Shown piece by piece: positions 34,432 through 43,134 of a stretch of 64,000 nucleotides of DNA; the stretch's first letter is position 1; every line of letters begins with the position of its first letter. The position numbers and the translations under genes were made by a program. The notes beneath the pieces are model-generated. The model was not told where the DNA came from. It saw only the letters and a program-made list of their open reading frames with translations, and did not search any database. This DNA comes from JALYXV01 sp963733505 (lineage in GTDB: Bacteria; Actinomycetota; Acidimicrobiia; Acidimicrobiales; Palsa-688): assembly GCA_963733505.1 (NCBI GenBank), contig CAVTDW010000004.1, positions 124,001 through 188,000 on the forward strand, in the 5' to 3' direction.

Positions 34432-35472
34432 TCAGACGAGCGGCGGCGGAGTTCTTCTGCGGTGTCCGAGGGCCACGGCGGCTCCCGCGATGACGATCAG
34501 GCCAAGCGCCCCAAGAGCAACCCATCGAAGAGTGTGAGCCCTCCCGGTGCTCTTCTTGTTCGTCGTGGGGGCGGTGGTGGTGGTGGTGGGCGTGGCCGTC
34601 GAGGGAGCGGCGGCTGTGGGGGGAGCCGAGGAGACGGCCGTCGTCGACGTTGTCGTGGTCGACTCGGTAGTTGTGGTCGTGGTCGTCGTCGTGGTCGGCG
34701 CAGTCGCCGTCACCTGAATCGTGGCCGTGACGCTGACATTGCCGCCTCCGCAGCGCACACCGACTGTGTACTTCCCAGGGGGCGTCGTCGCGGGAATCGT
34801 ATAGGTGACGTGGAAGTTGCCGGTGGCGTCGCGGGGAACCTGCGGACCTAGGCCGTCCGGTGGAAACAGGGGCGCCGTCGAGGTGAGCCGCGTGGCATCG
34901 GTCGCAGGACAGAAGATGGTTCCAGTCGTTGGTACGAGGCCGGCGATGGTGACTCCGTCACCGGGATGCGCTGAAGCCGGAGTCGCGGTGATGCTCGGGG
35001 TGGAGTGGGGCCCGGCCGTCACGTTGAGCGTCTGGGTGGTGGCGATCGTGGTGTCTCCGCAGCGAATGCCGATGGTGTACGAACCGACGGGTGTCGATGC
35101 CGGGATCATGAAGGTGGCCCGGAAGTTGCCACTGGCATCGCGAGGGACCATCGGTCCGAGCCCATCGGTGAAAAGGTTCGTTCCGGGTTGCGCGGGCGCC
35201 GAGGTGAGCTGCACTGCCGCGCCGGACGGGCAAACGGTGCTCACCGACACGTTCCCCGAGATCGTGATCGTGCCGCCCTGCGGGGCGGACAAGGCCGTTG
35301 CGGTGATCAGCGACCCAGCCGATGCGGCAGACGAGGGGGATGCGGCCGACGCGACCGACGCGACCGACGCGGCCGATGCGGCCGACGTCCAGAGGCCGGG
35401 CGCCAACAAGGCGGCGGCCACTAACCCCACGATCCGAGCCGATGTGCGTCCCCTTGCCGGTGATCGGCCCAT
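34432..35472 (-). CDS. secreted two-domain Ig-like protein with Thr-rich stalk and C-terminal anchor
   Basis: A 346-residue exported protein: signal peptide with Ala-rich cleavage region (about 12-45), two tandem Ig-like beta domains of about 95 residues sharing G-L-G-P-x-V-P-R-D-A-x-G-N-F, a Thr/Ser stalk (about 255-300), one transmembrane helix (W-V-A-L-G-A-L-G-L-I-V-I-A-G) and a short Arg-rich cytoplasmic end. No LPxTG motif, so it is anchored by the helix. ATG 35472 follows GAGGAGG, which settles the start. The domains resemble the Ig-like modules of other surface proteins in the window. Function unknown. Confidence 0.7.
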   Translation of the reverse strand: MGRSPARGRTSARIVGLVAAALLAPGLWTSAASAASVASVASAASPSSAASAGSLITATALSAPQGGTITISGNVSVSTVCPSGAAVQLTSAPAQPGTNLFTDGLGPMVPRDASGNFRATFMIPASTPVGSYTIGIRCGDTTIATTQTLNVTAGPHSTPSITATPASAHPGDGVTIAGLVPTTGTIFCPATDATRLTSTAPLFPPDGLGPQVPRDATGNFHVTYTIPATTPPGKYTVGVRCGGGNVSVTATIQVTATAPTTTTTTTTTTESTTTTSTTAVSSAPPTAAAPSTATPTTTTTAPTTNKKSTGRAHTLRWVALGALGLIVIAGAAVALGHRRRTPPPLV

Positions 35473-35672
35473 GCTTGTGGCCTCCTCGTCTCGACGAGAG
35501 ACACCCGTTGTCTCGCCAGACACGTTTGTACCAGCAATGGCCGGTGGCGCCGACCATCCCAGGCGCTACCAGTCTCGACTGACCACCTGTGCCGGGTCCA
35601 CCGCGCCGATCCAGAGCCATCGGCCATTGGCCTTCAGCCAGCCAGCCCGACGGCCGGTCCCCATCGGTGCCC

Positions 35673-36308
35673 CTACTTGACGATGACCGTGGTGTGCATG
35701 CCGGCCGCGAAGTGTCCGGGCAGGTTGCACACGAAGAGGTACGTTCCCGGCTGGCTCAGGTCGATGACCCGAGACTGGCTGGCGCCTGGGTCGAGGTCAT
35801 CGCCATCGCTGATCTTGAAGCCTGGGGCATCTTCGTTCACCTTGCCATCGGGGCCAATGGGGAGGTCCGCGGGGGCAATGTCGGTGTGGAACACCAGCAA
35901 CTCATGCGTCATCATCCCGTCGTTGTTGATGTTGACGGTGTACTTGCCCGCCGGGACGTTGACCGACGATGGTGTGACCTTCATGTCGCTCAGAGTCACG
36001 GACGTGAGCGCAGCAGGCGCCGGGGCCGGAACGACGGCAGGGACCGCAGCCGGGGCTCCGGCTGAGGGAACGGTCTGCGGATGGCCCTTCGCTTCGTCGA
36101 TGGCCCGCACTCCGAAGCCGATTGCCGCGATGCTGAAGAACAAGGCCACGATGGCGACACCGAACATCATGACGGTCCAGTTGTCACGTCGAGTCGACCT
36201 ATGCTCAAGCGAACGCTCCAGGACTCGAAACTCCTCGATCTGCGAGCCCTCGATGTTCGTCGTGGGGGCGGATTCGCCAATCTTGGGAACTTCAAGCGTC
36301 GTCGTCAT
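35673..36308 (-). CDS. membrane-anchored blue-copper (cupredoxin) protein
   Basis: A 211-residue protein: cytoplasmic N-terminus, one TM helix at about 46-68, a Pro/Ala linker, then a cupredoxin domain (about 105-211). Type 1 copper ligands are His135 in M-T-H-E-L, and Cys194, His199 and Met204 in the C-x4-H-x4-M loop. It should carry single electrons outside the membrane. No terminal oxidase or nitrite reductase is adjacent, so its partner is unknown; the electron-transfer genes further right are candidates. ATG 36308 is preferred to ATG 36317. Confidence 0.82.
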   Translation of the reverse strand: MTTTLEVPKIGESAPTTNIEGSQIEEFRVLERSLEHRSTRRDNWTVMMFGVAIVALFFSIAAIGFGVRAIDEAKGHPQTVPSAGAPAAVPAVVPAPAPAALTSVTLSDMKVTPSSVNVPAGKYTVNINNDGMMTHELLVFHTDIAPADLPIGPDGKVNEDAPGFKISDGDDLDPGASQSRVIDLSQPGTYLFVCNLPGHFAAGMHTTVIVK

Positions 36309-36467
36309 GGGATCCATGTTCCTCTGCCCGTTCGACCCTGGGCAGGACCGGACGACGGGTTTCGATAGGGTCGTTCGGCCCTTTCAGTGCCTTGACACGA
36401 GGACCAACTGGTCTCGACGCCGCCGCGATCGACCGGCAGGGCGTCAGCACCAGCCATTGTTGTCACG

Positions 36468-36500
36468 GGATGTACCTATATCATCGGTTTGTGGCAACAA
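36468..36500 (+). repeat. 33-bp element, copy A
   Basis: Matches the reverse complement of 55116-55148 at 30 of 33 positions, including an exact 20-base block, TCATCGGTTTGTGGCAACAA. In both copies the strand leading into a kinase-fold gene reads ATG and then Tyr-x-x-His-Arg-Phe-Val-Ala-Thr. It could be a shared operator/promoter, a small leader peptide or a mobile-repeat remnant. Confidence 0.6.
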
Positions 36501-37853
36501 AGGACGATTCGGACCCAGCCGAAAGTCCGCCCGCTTCCGGGTAGGTTTACCGCTGTGGCAGTTGTGACCGAGGCGGTCGAGCCACCTGGGACATCACATT
36601 CCCAACGACTGGCGCGGTACGCCACGACGGCCAAGGCATTGGCGTTGCTCAGTGATCAGCATCTCGTCCAGCGCCTCGCGGAAAGTCCGTTGCTCGGTTC
36701 GGGTATCGGGGGCACGTCCGCGTTGCTAGTCGTCGAAGACACGCCCGTCTTCGTCAAGCAGGTGCCGCTCACCGACTTGGAACGACACCCCGAGAATCAT
36801 CGGTCGACCGCCAACCTATTTCAGCTCCCGATGTTCTACCAATATGGAGTCGGCTCGGCCGGGTTCGGGGCGTGGCGAGAACTGGAGGCGCACTCGATGA
36901 CGACCAGCTGGGTGCTCGATCAGAAATGTGAGAGCTTCCCGCTGATGTACCACTGGAGGGTGCTCGAAACGCCGACGCACCAACTTGACAGTCTTGAGGA
37001 ACAAGTCGATCTCGAAGCTATGGTGACCTTTTGGAACGGATCCATCGCCGTCCGTCACCGGCTTGAGGCGCTCACCAAGTCGACCGCGAGACTCGTGCTC
37101 TTTCTCGAACATCTTCCGTACAATCTCCATGAATGGCTGACGTCACAAGGGGTCGACAGTGGCGCGGCTACCGAGTCGACGCTGGCGATGGTCGAACGCC
37201 ACTTGAGGTCAGATGTTGCCTTCATGAACAGTCGCGGCCTTCTGCACTTCGACCCGCACTTCCGAAATATTCTCACCGACGGCGAGCGGCTCTACTTCAC
37301 CGACTTCGGGCTCGCCGCCGCCTCGCAGTTCAACCTTTCGGACGCCGAATCGGAATTCTTGGCCACCAATTACCGTCACGACGCGTGCTACACCGTGACA
37401 CAGTTGGTGAACTGGCTAAGCAGCACGCTGGCTCCGCACGGAGACCGCAACGGATTTATCCAGCGATGCGCAGAGGGCGAGGATCCGACGAAGGTTGCCG
37501 AGCGAGAAGTCGCCCCGCCGGTCGCCGCGATCATCACGCGGTATGCGCCGATTGCGGTGGTCATCAATGACTTCTACTGGAAGCTACACGGCGAGAGTCG
37601 AGCGACTCCCTACCCGTTCGATGCGATCCAACGGGTCTGCGCCTCCGCCGGACTCGGTGCGGGCCAGGCCACCTCGCCAGTAGCCTTCCGGCGAACTCAT
37701 CGACAAGGGGCAAGGAGGTGGCGGTGTGGCGAGCTGGCTTCCGGCAGGCTTCCGGCGTCCAGACCGCCTCGATCTGTCCACCGGTCACCATCTACGACCA
37801 ATCGCCGAAAGCGACCTCGACCTCGACTATCCCGCGGTGATGGGCTCGCGTGA
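36489..37853 (+). CDS. protein-kinase-fold phosphotransferase
   Basis: Kinase-like protein of about 400 residues plus a doubtful tail. Seen: a beta3 Lys in V-F-V-K-Q-V-P-L, the catalytic loop H-F-D-P-H-F-R-N-I-L and the metal-binding D-F-G-L-A. The loop lacks the H-R-D of classical Ser/Thr kinases and looks closer to atypical or antibiotic/lipid-kinase types. Start uncertain: TTG 36489 lies inside a repeated element, and a downstream GTG near 36556 is as likely. The last about 60 residues are Arg/Pro-rich, overlap the next gene by 128 bp and look out of frame; the natural end is probably near 37683, before the next gene's AAGGAGG. Confidence 0.65.
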   Translation: MWQQRTIRTQPKVRPLPGRFTAVAVVTEAVEPPGTSHSQRLARYATTAKALALLSDQHLVQRLAESPLLGSGIGGTSALLVVEDTPVFVKQVPLTDLERHPENHRSTANLFQLPMFYQYGVGSAGFGAWRELEAHSMTTSWVLDQKCESFPLMYHWRVLETPTHQLDSLEEQVDLEAMVTFWNGSIAVRHRLEALTKSTARLVLFLEHLPYNLHEWLTSQGVDSGAATESTLAMVERHLRSDVAFMNSRGLLHFDPHFRNILTDGERLYFTDFGLAAASQFNLSDAESEFLATNYRHDACYTVTQLVNWLSSTLAPHGDRNGFIQRCAEGEDPTKVAEREVAPPVAAIITRYAPIAVVINDFYWKLHGESRATPYPFDAIQRVCASAGLGAGQATSPVAFRRTHRQGARRWRCGELASGRLPASRPPRSVHRSPSTTNRRKRPRPRLSRGDGLA

Positions 37854-38217
37854 GCGCTTGTGGGAAACCTATGGCGAGGCGTGGGGGTGGCCGCCGCCAA
37901 CGATGACCATCGAACAGGATCGGGCCGATTTGGCTTGGCACGCCGAGGAGATGGCTACCGGTCGCTCGTTCAACTACGCCATCTTTGACCACGAGGAGCG
38001 TGAACTCCTCGGCTGCGTGTACATCGACCCACCGGCAGCCGCCGCCGACACTGCAGACGCCGCGGCCGCTGGTGCCGGCACCGCCCCGGCCGCCGTCATC
38101 AGCTGGTGGGTTGTGGACCACGAGGTCGGCGGGCAGCTCGAAGCAGCTCTCTACGCCGCGATCCCGCGCTGGCTGAGCGAGGATTGGCGACTGCCGAACG
38201 TTCGCTACGGCGTCTGA
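37726..38217 (+). CDS. probable GNAT-family N-acetyltransferase
   Basis: A 163-residue protein with GNAT-like features: R-P-I-A-E-S-D-L near 25-32, a central strand E-L-L-G-C-V-Y-I-D and S-W-W-V-V-D before the acetyl-CoA region. An Ala-rich insert (about 105-123) interrupts the fold, and the usual Q/R-x-x-G-x-A loop is weak (V-G-G-Q-L), so activity is uncertain. GTG 37726 has AAGGAGG at ideal spacing. It converges on the DUF72 gene with four bases between stops. Confidence 0.6.
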   Translation: MASWLPAGFRRPDRLDLSTGHHLRPIAESDLDLDYPAVMGSRERLWETYGEAWGWPPPTMTIEQDRADLAWHAEEMATGRSFNYAIFDHEERELLGCVYIDPPAAAADTADAAAAGAGTAPAAVISWWVVDHEVGGQLEAALYAAIPRWLSEDWRLPNVRYGV

Positions 38218-38221
38218 TCCG

Positions 38222-39049
38222 TCAGTTGGGGCCACCCGGTGTGAGCCGTTCTGACAGCCACCGGGCGTCCTGCACGGCGAAGCCTGAGTCGTCGTTGTTG
38301 AAATAGGCGTACACATCCTTGCCCTCGTCCAACCAGGACACGAGACGGTCGGCCATTTTGGTCAGGCCCTCCTCGCCGTAGCGACCCTGGTAGGCGTTCG
38401 TGGTGGCGTTGGGTCCGTGGAACCGGACATAGGTCCAATCGGCCGTCAACTCCCAAGGATGTTCGGCGAGCAGATCATGGATGCACAAGGCCGCGCCATG
38501 CTTGCGGAGCACTTCGTAGACGTCGTCGTGGAGCCAGGACTGCTCCCGCAGTTCGACGGCCCATCGCCTGGAGGTGGTGGCGACGGAGAGGAACTCGTCA
38601 AGGCGCTCGGCGTTGCGCCGCCATCGGGGCGGGAGCTGAACCAAGGTTGGCCCCGCTGTCGTGCCCAGCCGGTCGAGGCGGTCCACGTGATTGGGCAACC
38701 AGGAGGCTGCGTCTCGAAGTTTCATCCGGTGGGAACCGAAGGAACCCATCTTCACGGCGTAGATGAACCCCGCGGGAGCCTGGAGCGCCCACCGCTCAAC
38801 GGTCCTTTCGGGCGGCAGGCGGTAGAACGTGTTGTTGATCTCAACGGTGTCGAACATCGTGGCGTAGTGCTCGAACCAGCGCCGCTGGGGAAGCTCCGGC
38901 GGGTAAATGACACCCCGCCAATGCTTGTACATCCACCCCGAGCACCCGACGCGAGCAACGCCCCTACGCCGATCAGACCCCCTCCCAGACTGCGCCCCGC
39001 GAACCACGGAATCCGGGAGGTCGGGCAACGATGCGAGACCTACCCGCAA
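38222..39049 (-). CDS. DUF72 TIM-barrel protein (YecE-like)
   Basis: A 275-residue DUF72 protein. Family hallmarks: G-C-S-G-W-M-Y-K-H-W-R-G near 35-46, F-D-T-V-E-I-N-N-T-F-Y-R, then a Y-V-R-F-H-G-P motif near 220-226 and V-Y-A-Y-F-N-N-D close to the end. The barrel's biochemical role is not established. The first about 30 residues are Arg/Ser-rich and may not be translated. Divergent from otsA with an 83-bp gap. Confidence 0.85.
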   Translation of the reverse strand: MRVGLASLPDLPDSVVRGAQSGRGSDRRRGVARVGCSGWMYKHWRGVIYPPELPQRRWFEHYATMFDTVEINNTFYRLPPERTVERWALQAPAGFIYAVKMGSFGSHRMKLRDAASWLPNHVDRLDRLGTTAGPTLVQLPPRWRRNAERLDEFLSVATTSRRWAVELREQSWLHDDVYEVLRKHGAALCIHDLLAEHPWELTADWTYVRFHGPNATTNAYQGRYGEEGLTKMADRLVSWLDEGKDVYAYFNNDDSGFAVQDARWLSERLTPGGPN

Positions 39050-39132
39050 GACCCAAACCCGTAACGGCCACTGGGCGCGACTGCGAAGGTCGTGACGTTT
39101 GAGGCAACTCGTCGAGACGGTATGTCCGCCAC

Positions 39133-39843
39133 GTGGCGGATCCGCGTGGCGACGCTCAAGGCCCAGTGATCATCGTCTCCAACCGGGGCCCGGTCAGCTA
39201 CGCACCGGGCGACGGTCACCGCACCGCCGAGCGAGGCAAGGGCGGCCTGGTGACCGCCTTGTCGGGCTTGGCCGGTCGCCTCGAAGATGCCGTATGGATC
39301 TGCGCCGCGCTCACCGAAGAGGACGCCGTCGTGAGCCGGGAACATGACGGCGCCGCCTTCGTCCTCGACCTCGACGTCGACCTCGACCTCGAGGGGAAGC
39401 AATCTGGTCTACAGCTACGAATGCTGGAGTTGGATCCCGAGGCCCAGCACAAGTTCTACGCCATTGTCGCCAACCCGCTGCTGTGGTTCATACAGCATTA
39501 CTTGTGGGATCTGAGCAGGACGCCCGACATCACGACCCGCGAGATCGACGCGTTCGACAACGGGTACCTGCCGGTCAACGCCCGCTTCGCTGCAGCGGTG
39601 GCCGAAGAGGTTGAGGCCCGAGGTGGCCGCGCCACGGTGATGGTGCACGATTACCATTTCTATTTGGTCGGAGCGCAGGTACGCGCCCGATGCCCGGATG
39701 TGCTGCTGCATCATTTCGTGCATATTCCATGGCCGCATCCGGATGCATGGCGCGTCCTGTCCCCCGAAAATGCGCGAGGCGATATTCAATGGCCTCCTCG
39801 GGAACGACGTCGTCGCGTTCCACTCGGAGCGCTATGCCCGTAA
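39133..39843 (+). CDS. otsA: trehalose-6-phosphate synthase, N-terminal part (frameshifted)
   Basis: GT20 enzyme that makes trehalose-6-phosphate from UDP-glucose and glucose-6-phosphate. This frame gives the N-terminal lobe: V-I-I-V-S-N-R-G-P-V near 12-21, G-K-G-G-L-V-T-A-L, the V-H-D-Y-H-F-Y-L-V motif and H-H-F-V-H-I-P-W-P-H-P-D-A-W-R. The frame breaks at a run of five C (39761-39765); with four C it reads L-S-P-K-M-R-E-A-I-F into the next entry. Everything after 39765 in this frame is spurious. GTG 39133 start. Confidence 0.85.
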   Translation: MADPRGDAQGPVIIVSNRGPVSYAPGDGHRTAERGKGGLVTALSGLAGRLEDAVWICAALTEEDAVVSREHDGAAFVLDLDVDLDLEGKQSGLQLRMLELDPEAQHKFYAIVANPLLWFIQHYLWDLSRTPDITTREIDAFDNGYLPVNARFAAAVAEEVEARGGRATVMVHDYHFYLVGAQVRARCPDVLLHHFVHIPWPHPDAWRVLSPENARGDIQWPPRERRRRVPLGALCP

Positions 39844-40648
39844 CTTCGTCCTGGGCTGCCACGAGCTCGGGCTGATCGTGGACCTCAAATCGCTGCGGGT
39901 CGACCTCGGCGACCGCAGCGTGGTCGCCCGGTGGTACCCAATTTCGGTTGATCCGACGCAGATCGAGTCAACCGCCAAAACCGAGGACGTGGCCGAACAT
40001 GTGCAGCGGCTGACCACGAACCGGCGGGAACACCTGATCCTGAGAGTCGACCGGGCCGACCTCAGCAAGAACATCCTGCGGGGATTCCGGGCCTTTGACA
40101 TCTTGCTGGACGACCACCCCGAGTTGAAAGGGCGCATCACATTCCTGGCATTGATCCAACCCAGTCGCGAAGACGTAACTGAATACGTCGACTATCTCGA
40201 GCACATCCGCCGGGTGGTCGCCGACGTCAACCTGAAGCACGGCACGCCCGACTGGCAACCGATCGAACTCAACCTGGACGGGGGTTTCGATCAGGTGGTG
40301 GCGGCATACAAGCTGTTTGACGTCCTCATGGTCAATGCGATCTTCGACGGGATGAATCTGGTCGCCAAGGAGGCGGTCCTGGTAAACGAGAATGATGGCG
40401 TGCTCGCTCTTTCGGAGAACACCGGGGCGTACGAGGAACTGGGCGCGTTCGCGGTCACGCTTCATCCCTTCGATGTGCAGCAGCAAGCCGACGCCTTATT
40501 CGCCGCCCTCACGATGGAACGCAGCGAACGACGAGACCGCCAGATGGCCTGCGCCGCGATCGTGCGGGAGAACAGCGTTGCCAAGTGGCTGCACGAACAG
40601 ATGCTCGACCTCCGCCAACTGGACAGGGACGAGCCGTCCGATCACTGA
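39698..40648 (+). CDS. otsA: trehalose-6-phosphate synthase, C-terminal part (frameshifted)
   Basis: Real coding from about 39766. Completes GT20: L-L-G-N-D-V-V-A-F-H-S, R-V-D-R-A-D-L-S-K-N-I-L-R-G-F (sugar-phosphate binding), F-D-V-L-M-V-N-A-I-F-D-G-M-N-L-V-A-K-E and V-L-A-L-S-E-N-T-G-A-Y-E-E-L. These are conserved GT-B donor-site motifs. The joined protein is about 505 residues, normal for OtsA. No otsB phosphatase follows; a convergent DUF2237 gene does. Confidence 0.87.
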   Translation: MCCCIISCIFHGRIRMHGASCPPKMREAIFNGLLGNDVVAFHSERYARNFVLGCHELGLIVDLKSLRVDLGDRSVVARWYPISVDPTQIESTAKTEDVAEHVQRLTTNRREHLILRVDRADLSKNILRGFRAFDILLDDHPELKGRITFLALIQPSREDVTEYVDYLEHIRRVVADVNLKHGTPDWQPIELNLDGGFDQVVAAYKLFDVLMVNAIFDGMNLVAKEAVLVNENDGVLALSENTGAYEELGAFAVTLHPFDVQQQADALFAALTMERSERRDRQMACAAIVRENSVAKWLHEQMLDLRQLDRDEPSDH

Positions 40649-40705
40649 TTGGCCGGGATGCGCGGCGCTCCCCTGCCACCCCCAGGACCCGCCCGCGCCT
40701 CGAGC

Positions 40706-41098
40706 TCAACCTTCCAAGCCAGCCGGACTGGCGGGCACATCGACACTGTGTTCCTGCAGAATCGCCAACGGCACGATCTCAAGGGCTCGCTCGTGGGTCG
40801 ACGCCAGGACGACGTGGGCAGCGAACCCATCCCGGTGGGCTCGCAGCCAGTTCCCCGCCGTCACACACCAGCGGTCACCTGGCATCAGGCCCGGGAAGCC
40901 GTATTGCGGCTGGGGCGTGCTCAGGTCGTTGCCAATGCGTCGCTGGTGCGCCAGGAACTCCGCCGTAACCACTGCGCAGATGGTATGGCTACCCCGATCC
41001 TCGGGTCCCGTCGTACAGCACCCGTCTCGATAGAAACCCGTGACCGGATCAGTCCCGCACGGCTCCAGCGCACCACCCAAGACGTTGCGATCACCCAT
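40706..41098 (-). CDS. DUF2237-family protein
   Basis: A 130-residue protein of the DUF2237 family: start M-G-D-R-N-V-L-G-G-A-L-E-P-C-G, then P-x-T-G-F-Y-R-D-G-C-C, H-T-I-C-A-V-V-T-A-E-F-L and G-D-R-W-C-V. Conserved Cys residues suggest metal binding or redox chemistry, but no function is established. ATG 41098 has GAGGGAGA upstream; the frame continues to 41146. Confidence 0.85.
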   Translation of the reverse strand: MGDRNVLGGALEPCGTDPVTGFYRDGCCTTGPEDRGSHTICAVVTAEFLAHQRRIGNDLSTPQPQYGFPGLMPGDRWCVTAGNWLRAHRDGFAAHVVLASTHERALEIVPLAILQEHSVDVPASPAGLEG

Positions 41099-41181
41099 CC
41101 GTGCAGTCTCCCTCACCAGGCTCGCCGACGCCGCGATTCGCGCCAAGTCGGTCGGATCCCACGCACTGGGTCACGGTTAAC

Positions 41182-41230
41182 GCTTTGGGCCCGCTTATCG
41201 TCGTGGTACCGCAATAAGCGGACCCAAAGC
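41182..41230 (-). terminator. 17-bp stem hairpin
   Basis: GCTTTGGGCCCGCTTAT (41182-41198) and its reverse complement (41214-41230) pair with one mismatch around a 15-base loop. It lies just downstream of the minus-strand membrane gene and upstream of the DUF2237 gene: a terminator or attenuator, or less likely a mobile-element end. Confidence 0.65.
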
Positions 41231-41258
41231 ATTGAGGACACCCCAGACGCACGCGTGG

Positions 41259-41789
41259 TCAGGGCCTGGGGACGCCCGCGCCCCGATCGGGCGTCGTCGT
41301 CGGCGGCATCGCGTCGAACAACAACATCCAGGCCACCGCAACGCCAGTGAACATGAGCAGGGACAAGAGCGTGGCCTCCACCTGTAGCGGCTGGGCATTC
41401 ATGCCCATGTCGCCGACGAGGCTGGGCCACAACGCGAAGAGGGCCACGGCGGCAAACAGCAGCACCGAGAGCGCGTGGCCAGCGGTGAGCAGCGGCGCCC
41501 GTCGGCCGTGCCCCACCGTCAATGCGAGCAGCGCCGCGGCACCCACCACTGCCGTCACGGTGAACGAGGTGCGCCACATGGCCTTGCTGGTCGGATTGAC
41601 AACCGCCAGCAAGCTCATGAGCCCGGGGAGGGCGAACTGCAAGGCCACAATCGAAGCGCGGGAGCGGTGCTCACGGCTGACCGACCATTCGGCGTGGCGG
41701 GTTTGTACCACGATGAACCACAGACCGAGAACCGTGAAGCTGAGCGGTGCGAAAGCCAGATAGAAGTCGCTGATCACGCTGTCCCCCAT
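41259..41789 (-). CDS. small polytopic membrane protein of unknown function
   Basis: A 176-residue hydrophobic protein with about five predicted TM helices (about 8-28, 45-62, 75-92, 102-122, 142-162). Short basic loops (R-H-A-E-W-S-V-S-R-E-H-R-S-R) follow TM1. No recognisable motif. Start ATG 41789. It stands alone between a hairpin and the beta-propeller gene, both upstream and downstream genes being on the same strand. Confidence 0.6.
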   Translation of the reverse strand: MGDSVISDFYLAFAPLSFTVLGLWFIVVQTRHAEWSVSREHRSRASIVALQFALPGLMSLLAVVNPTSKAMWRTSFTVTAVVGAAALLALTVGHGRRAPLLTAGHALSVLLFAAVALFALWPSLVGDMGMNAQPLQVEATLLSLLMFTGVAVAWMLLFDAMPPTTTPDRGAGVPRP

Positions 41790-41901
41790 TCCCGGTGGGT
41801 TACCCCTGCTATGCCATCAGCCCCAACAGCCTCGCTGACGCCCCCACATCCCCACGCACTCTAGCGAGCGCCCCCACGACCGAGCCGCCCACGGCCAAGA
41901 G

Positions 41902-43134
41902 TCAGATCGCGATTCGCGACAGCGTGCTGTCGGAGGTGTTCATCACCCACAGCGCGTTGCCGTCGACGACCATCGGGGCCGGCCCGTTACCGACGACGAT
42001 CACCCGGGTGGTCTTCAGCGTGGCCACGTCGACTTGCGAGACGGTCCCATCGGTGGCGTTCGACACGTAGAGCGATCCGCCTGCCAGCACCAAGCCCTTC
42101 GCGTCGCGACCGACGGTGGCGGTGCCCACGACATTCCCGCTGGTCGGATCCACCTTGAAGATCGACGACACCTTGCACTCGTCCTGCACCCACACCGCCG
42201 AATCGTCGGCGGCCAAGAAGTCGGGGCATCCGCCAGACTTGACGTCGCCGAGGGGCACGTTCTTGACCGTGTCGATGCGGGCCACGTCGCTGTTGGCCGG
42301 GTCGGTCACCCACAGGGTGTCGGTCGAGTACGCCAGATGGTTGGGCTGGCCACGAAGGTGAACCTGGGTGATCACACCCGTGGCGGGGTCGATTCGTGTG
42401 ATCAGTCCGTCCATCGACGCGGCGACCCAGACGGCGCCGGCCGCGAAAATGACACCGGTCGGCTTGCGCCCCACGGCGTAGGTCGCGGTTACGGAGTTGG
42501 TGCTCGGATCAATACGGTAGGCGTTGGTCCCGCCCTCGTTGACCGCCCAGACGGCCCCGGCACCAAACGCCACCCAGGTGTCGCCGCCGTCGTTTCCGGC
42601 CCGGATCACTTGGGTGAGCTGGTTCGACACCGGGTCGAAGCGGCTGACGGTCGGGCTGCTGGACCCGCCCAGCCAGAGCGAGCCGCCCCCTGCGGCGATG
42701 CTGGTGGCGTTCTGTTGAACCGGGAAGGTCGGCACTTGGGGCGGGTGCTGCGGTGGCGACGAACTGTGCTTCTTCCCCGGTAGGAGCGCGGCCACCAGCG
42801 CGACCACCGCGATCACCGCGACAACGGCGCCGATCAGCAACAGCCTCTTCCGTGATCCTCCCCTGGACGGGGCGTCGGGCAGGCGGTCGGCAGCTGGCGG
42901 CCCGAGCGGCACGGGAGGGACCGGCGGCACAGGTGGTGGTGCTATCGGCGTTGCCGACACCGGCGCACGTGCCGTGGGCTCCCTACCTCCCCGACCAGAC
43001 GCCACGCCCGAGCGACGTCGACTCCACGGACGCCGCCTCCGACGATTCCGACGACCCCGACGAAGCCGCCAACGCCGCCTCGCCGCCCGTGTCGTCAGTT
43101 CGGCCGGCATCCGCTGCGCCAACCGCCGCGCCAC
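41902..43134 (-). CDS. TM-anchored beta-propeller, C-terminal half of an Hsp70-propeller protein (frameshifted)
   Basis: Real coding from about 42990 down. A Pro-rich linker, a Lys/Arg stop and one TM helix (R-L-L-L-I-G-A-V-V-A-V-I-A) precede about 290 residues of YVTN/NHL-like blades, each with patterns such as L-W-V-x-x-x-x-x-x-x-V-x-R-I-D-P and S-L-Y-V-S-N-A-T-D-G-T. The Arg-rich N-terminal stretch in this frame (43134-42993) is an artefact of two frame changes; the in-between frame gives a Ser/Glu-rich linker. Single extra bases near 43138 and in CCCC at 42989-42992 would make it continuous with the Hsp70 domain. Confidence 0.65.
   Translation of the reverse strand: MARRLAQRMPAELTTRAARRRWRLRRGRRNRRRRRPWSRRRSGVASGRGGREPTARAPVSATPIAPPPVPPVPPVPLGPPAADRLPDAPSRGGSRKRLLLIGAVVAVIAVVALVAALLPGKKHSSSPPQHPPQVPTFPVQQNATSIAAGGGSLWLGGSSSPTVSRFDPVSNQLTQVIRAGNDGGDTWVAFGAGAVWAVNEGGTNAYRIDPSTNSVTATYAVGRKPTGVIFAAGAVWVAASMDGLITRIDPATGVITQVHLRGQPNHLAYSTDTLWVTDPANSDVARIDTVKNVPLGDVKSGGCPDFLAADDSAVWVQDECKVSSIFKVDPTSGNVVGTATVGRDAKGLVLAGGSLYVSNATDGTVSQVDVATLKTTRVIVVGNGPAPMVVDGNALWVMNTSDSTLSRIAI

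Noticed and set aside
41182..41230. Terminal inverted repeats of an insertion sequence
   Set aside because: The arms are only 15 bases apart with no transposase or target duplication; a hairpin terminator explains them.
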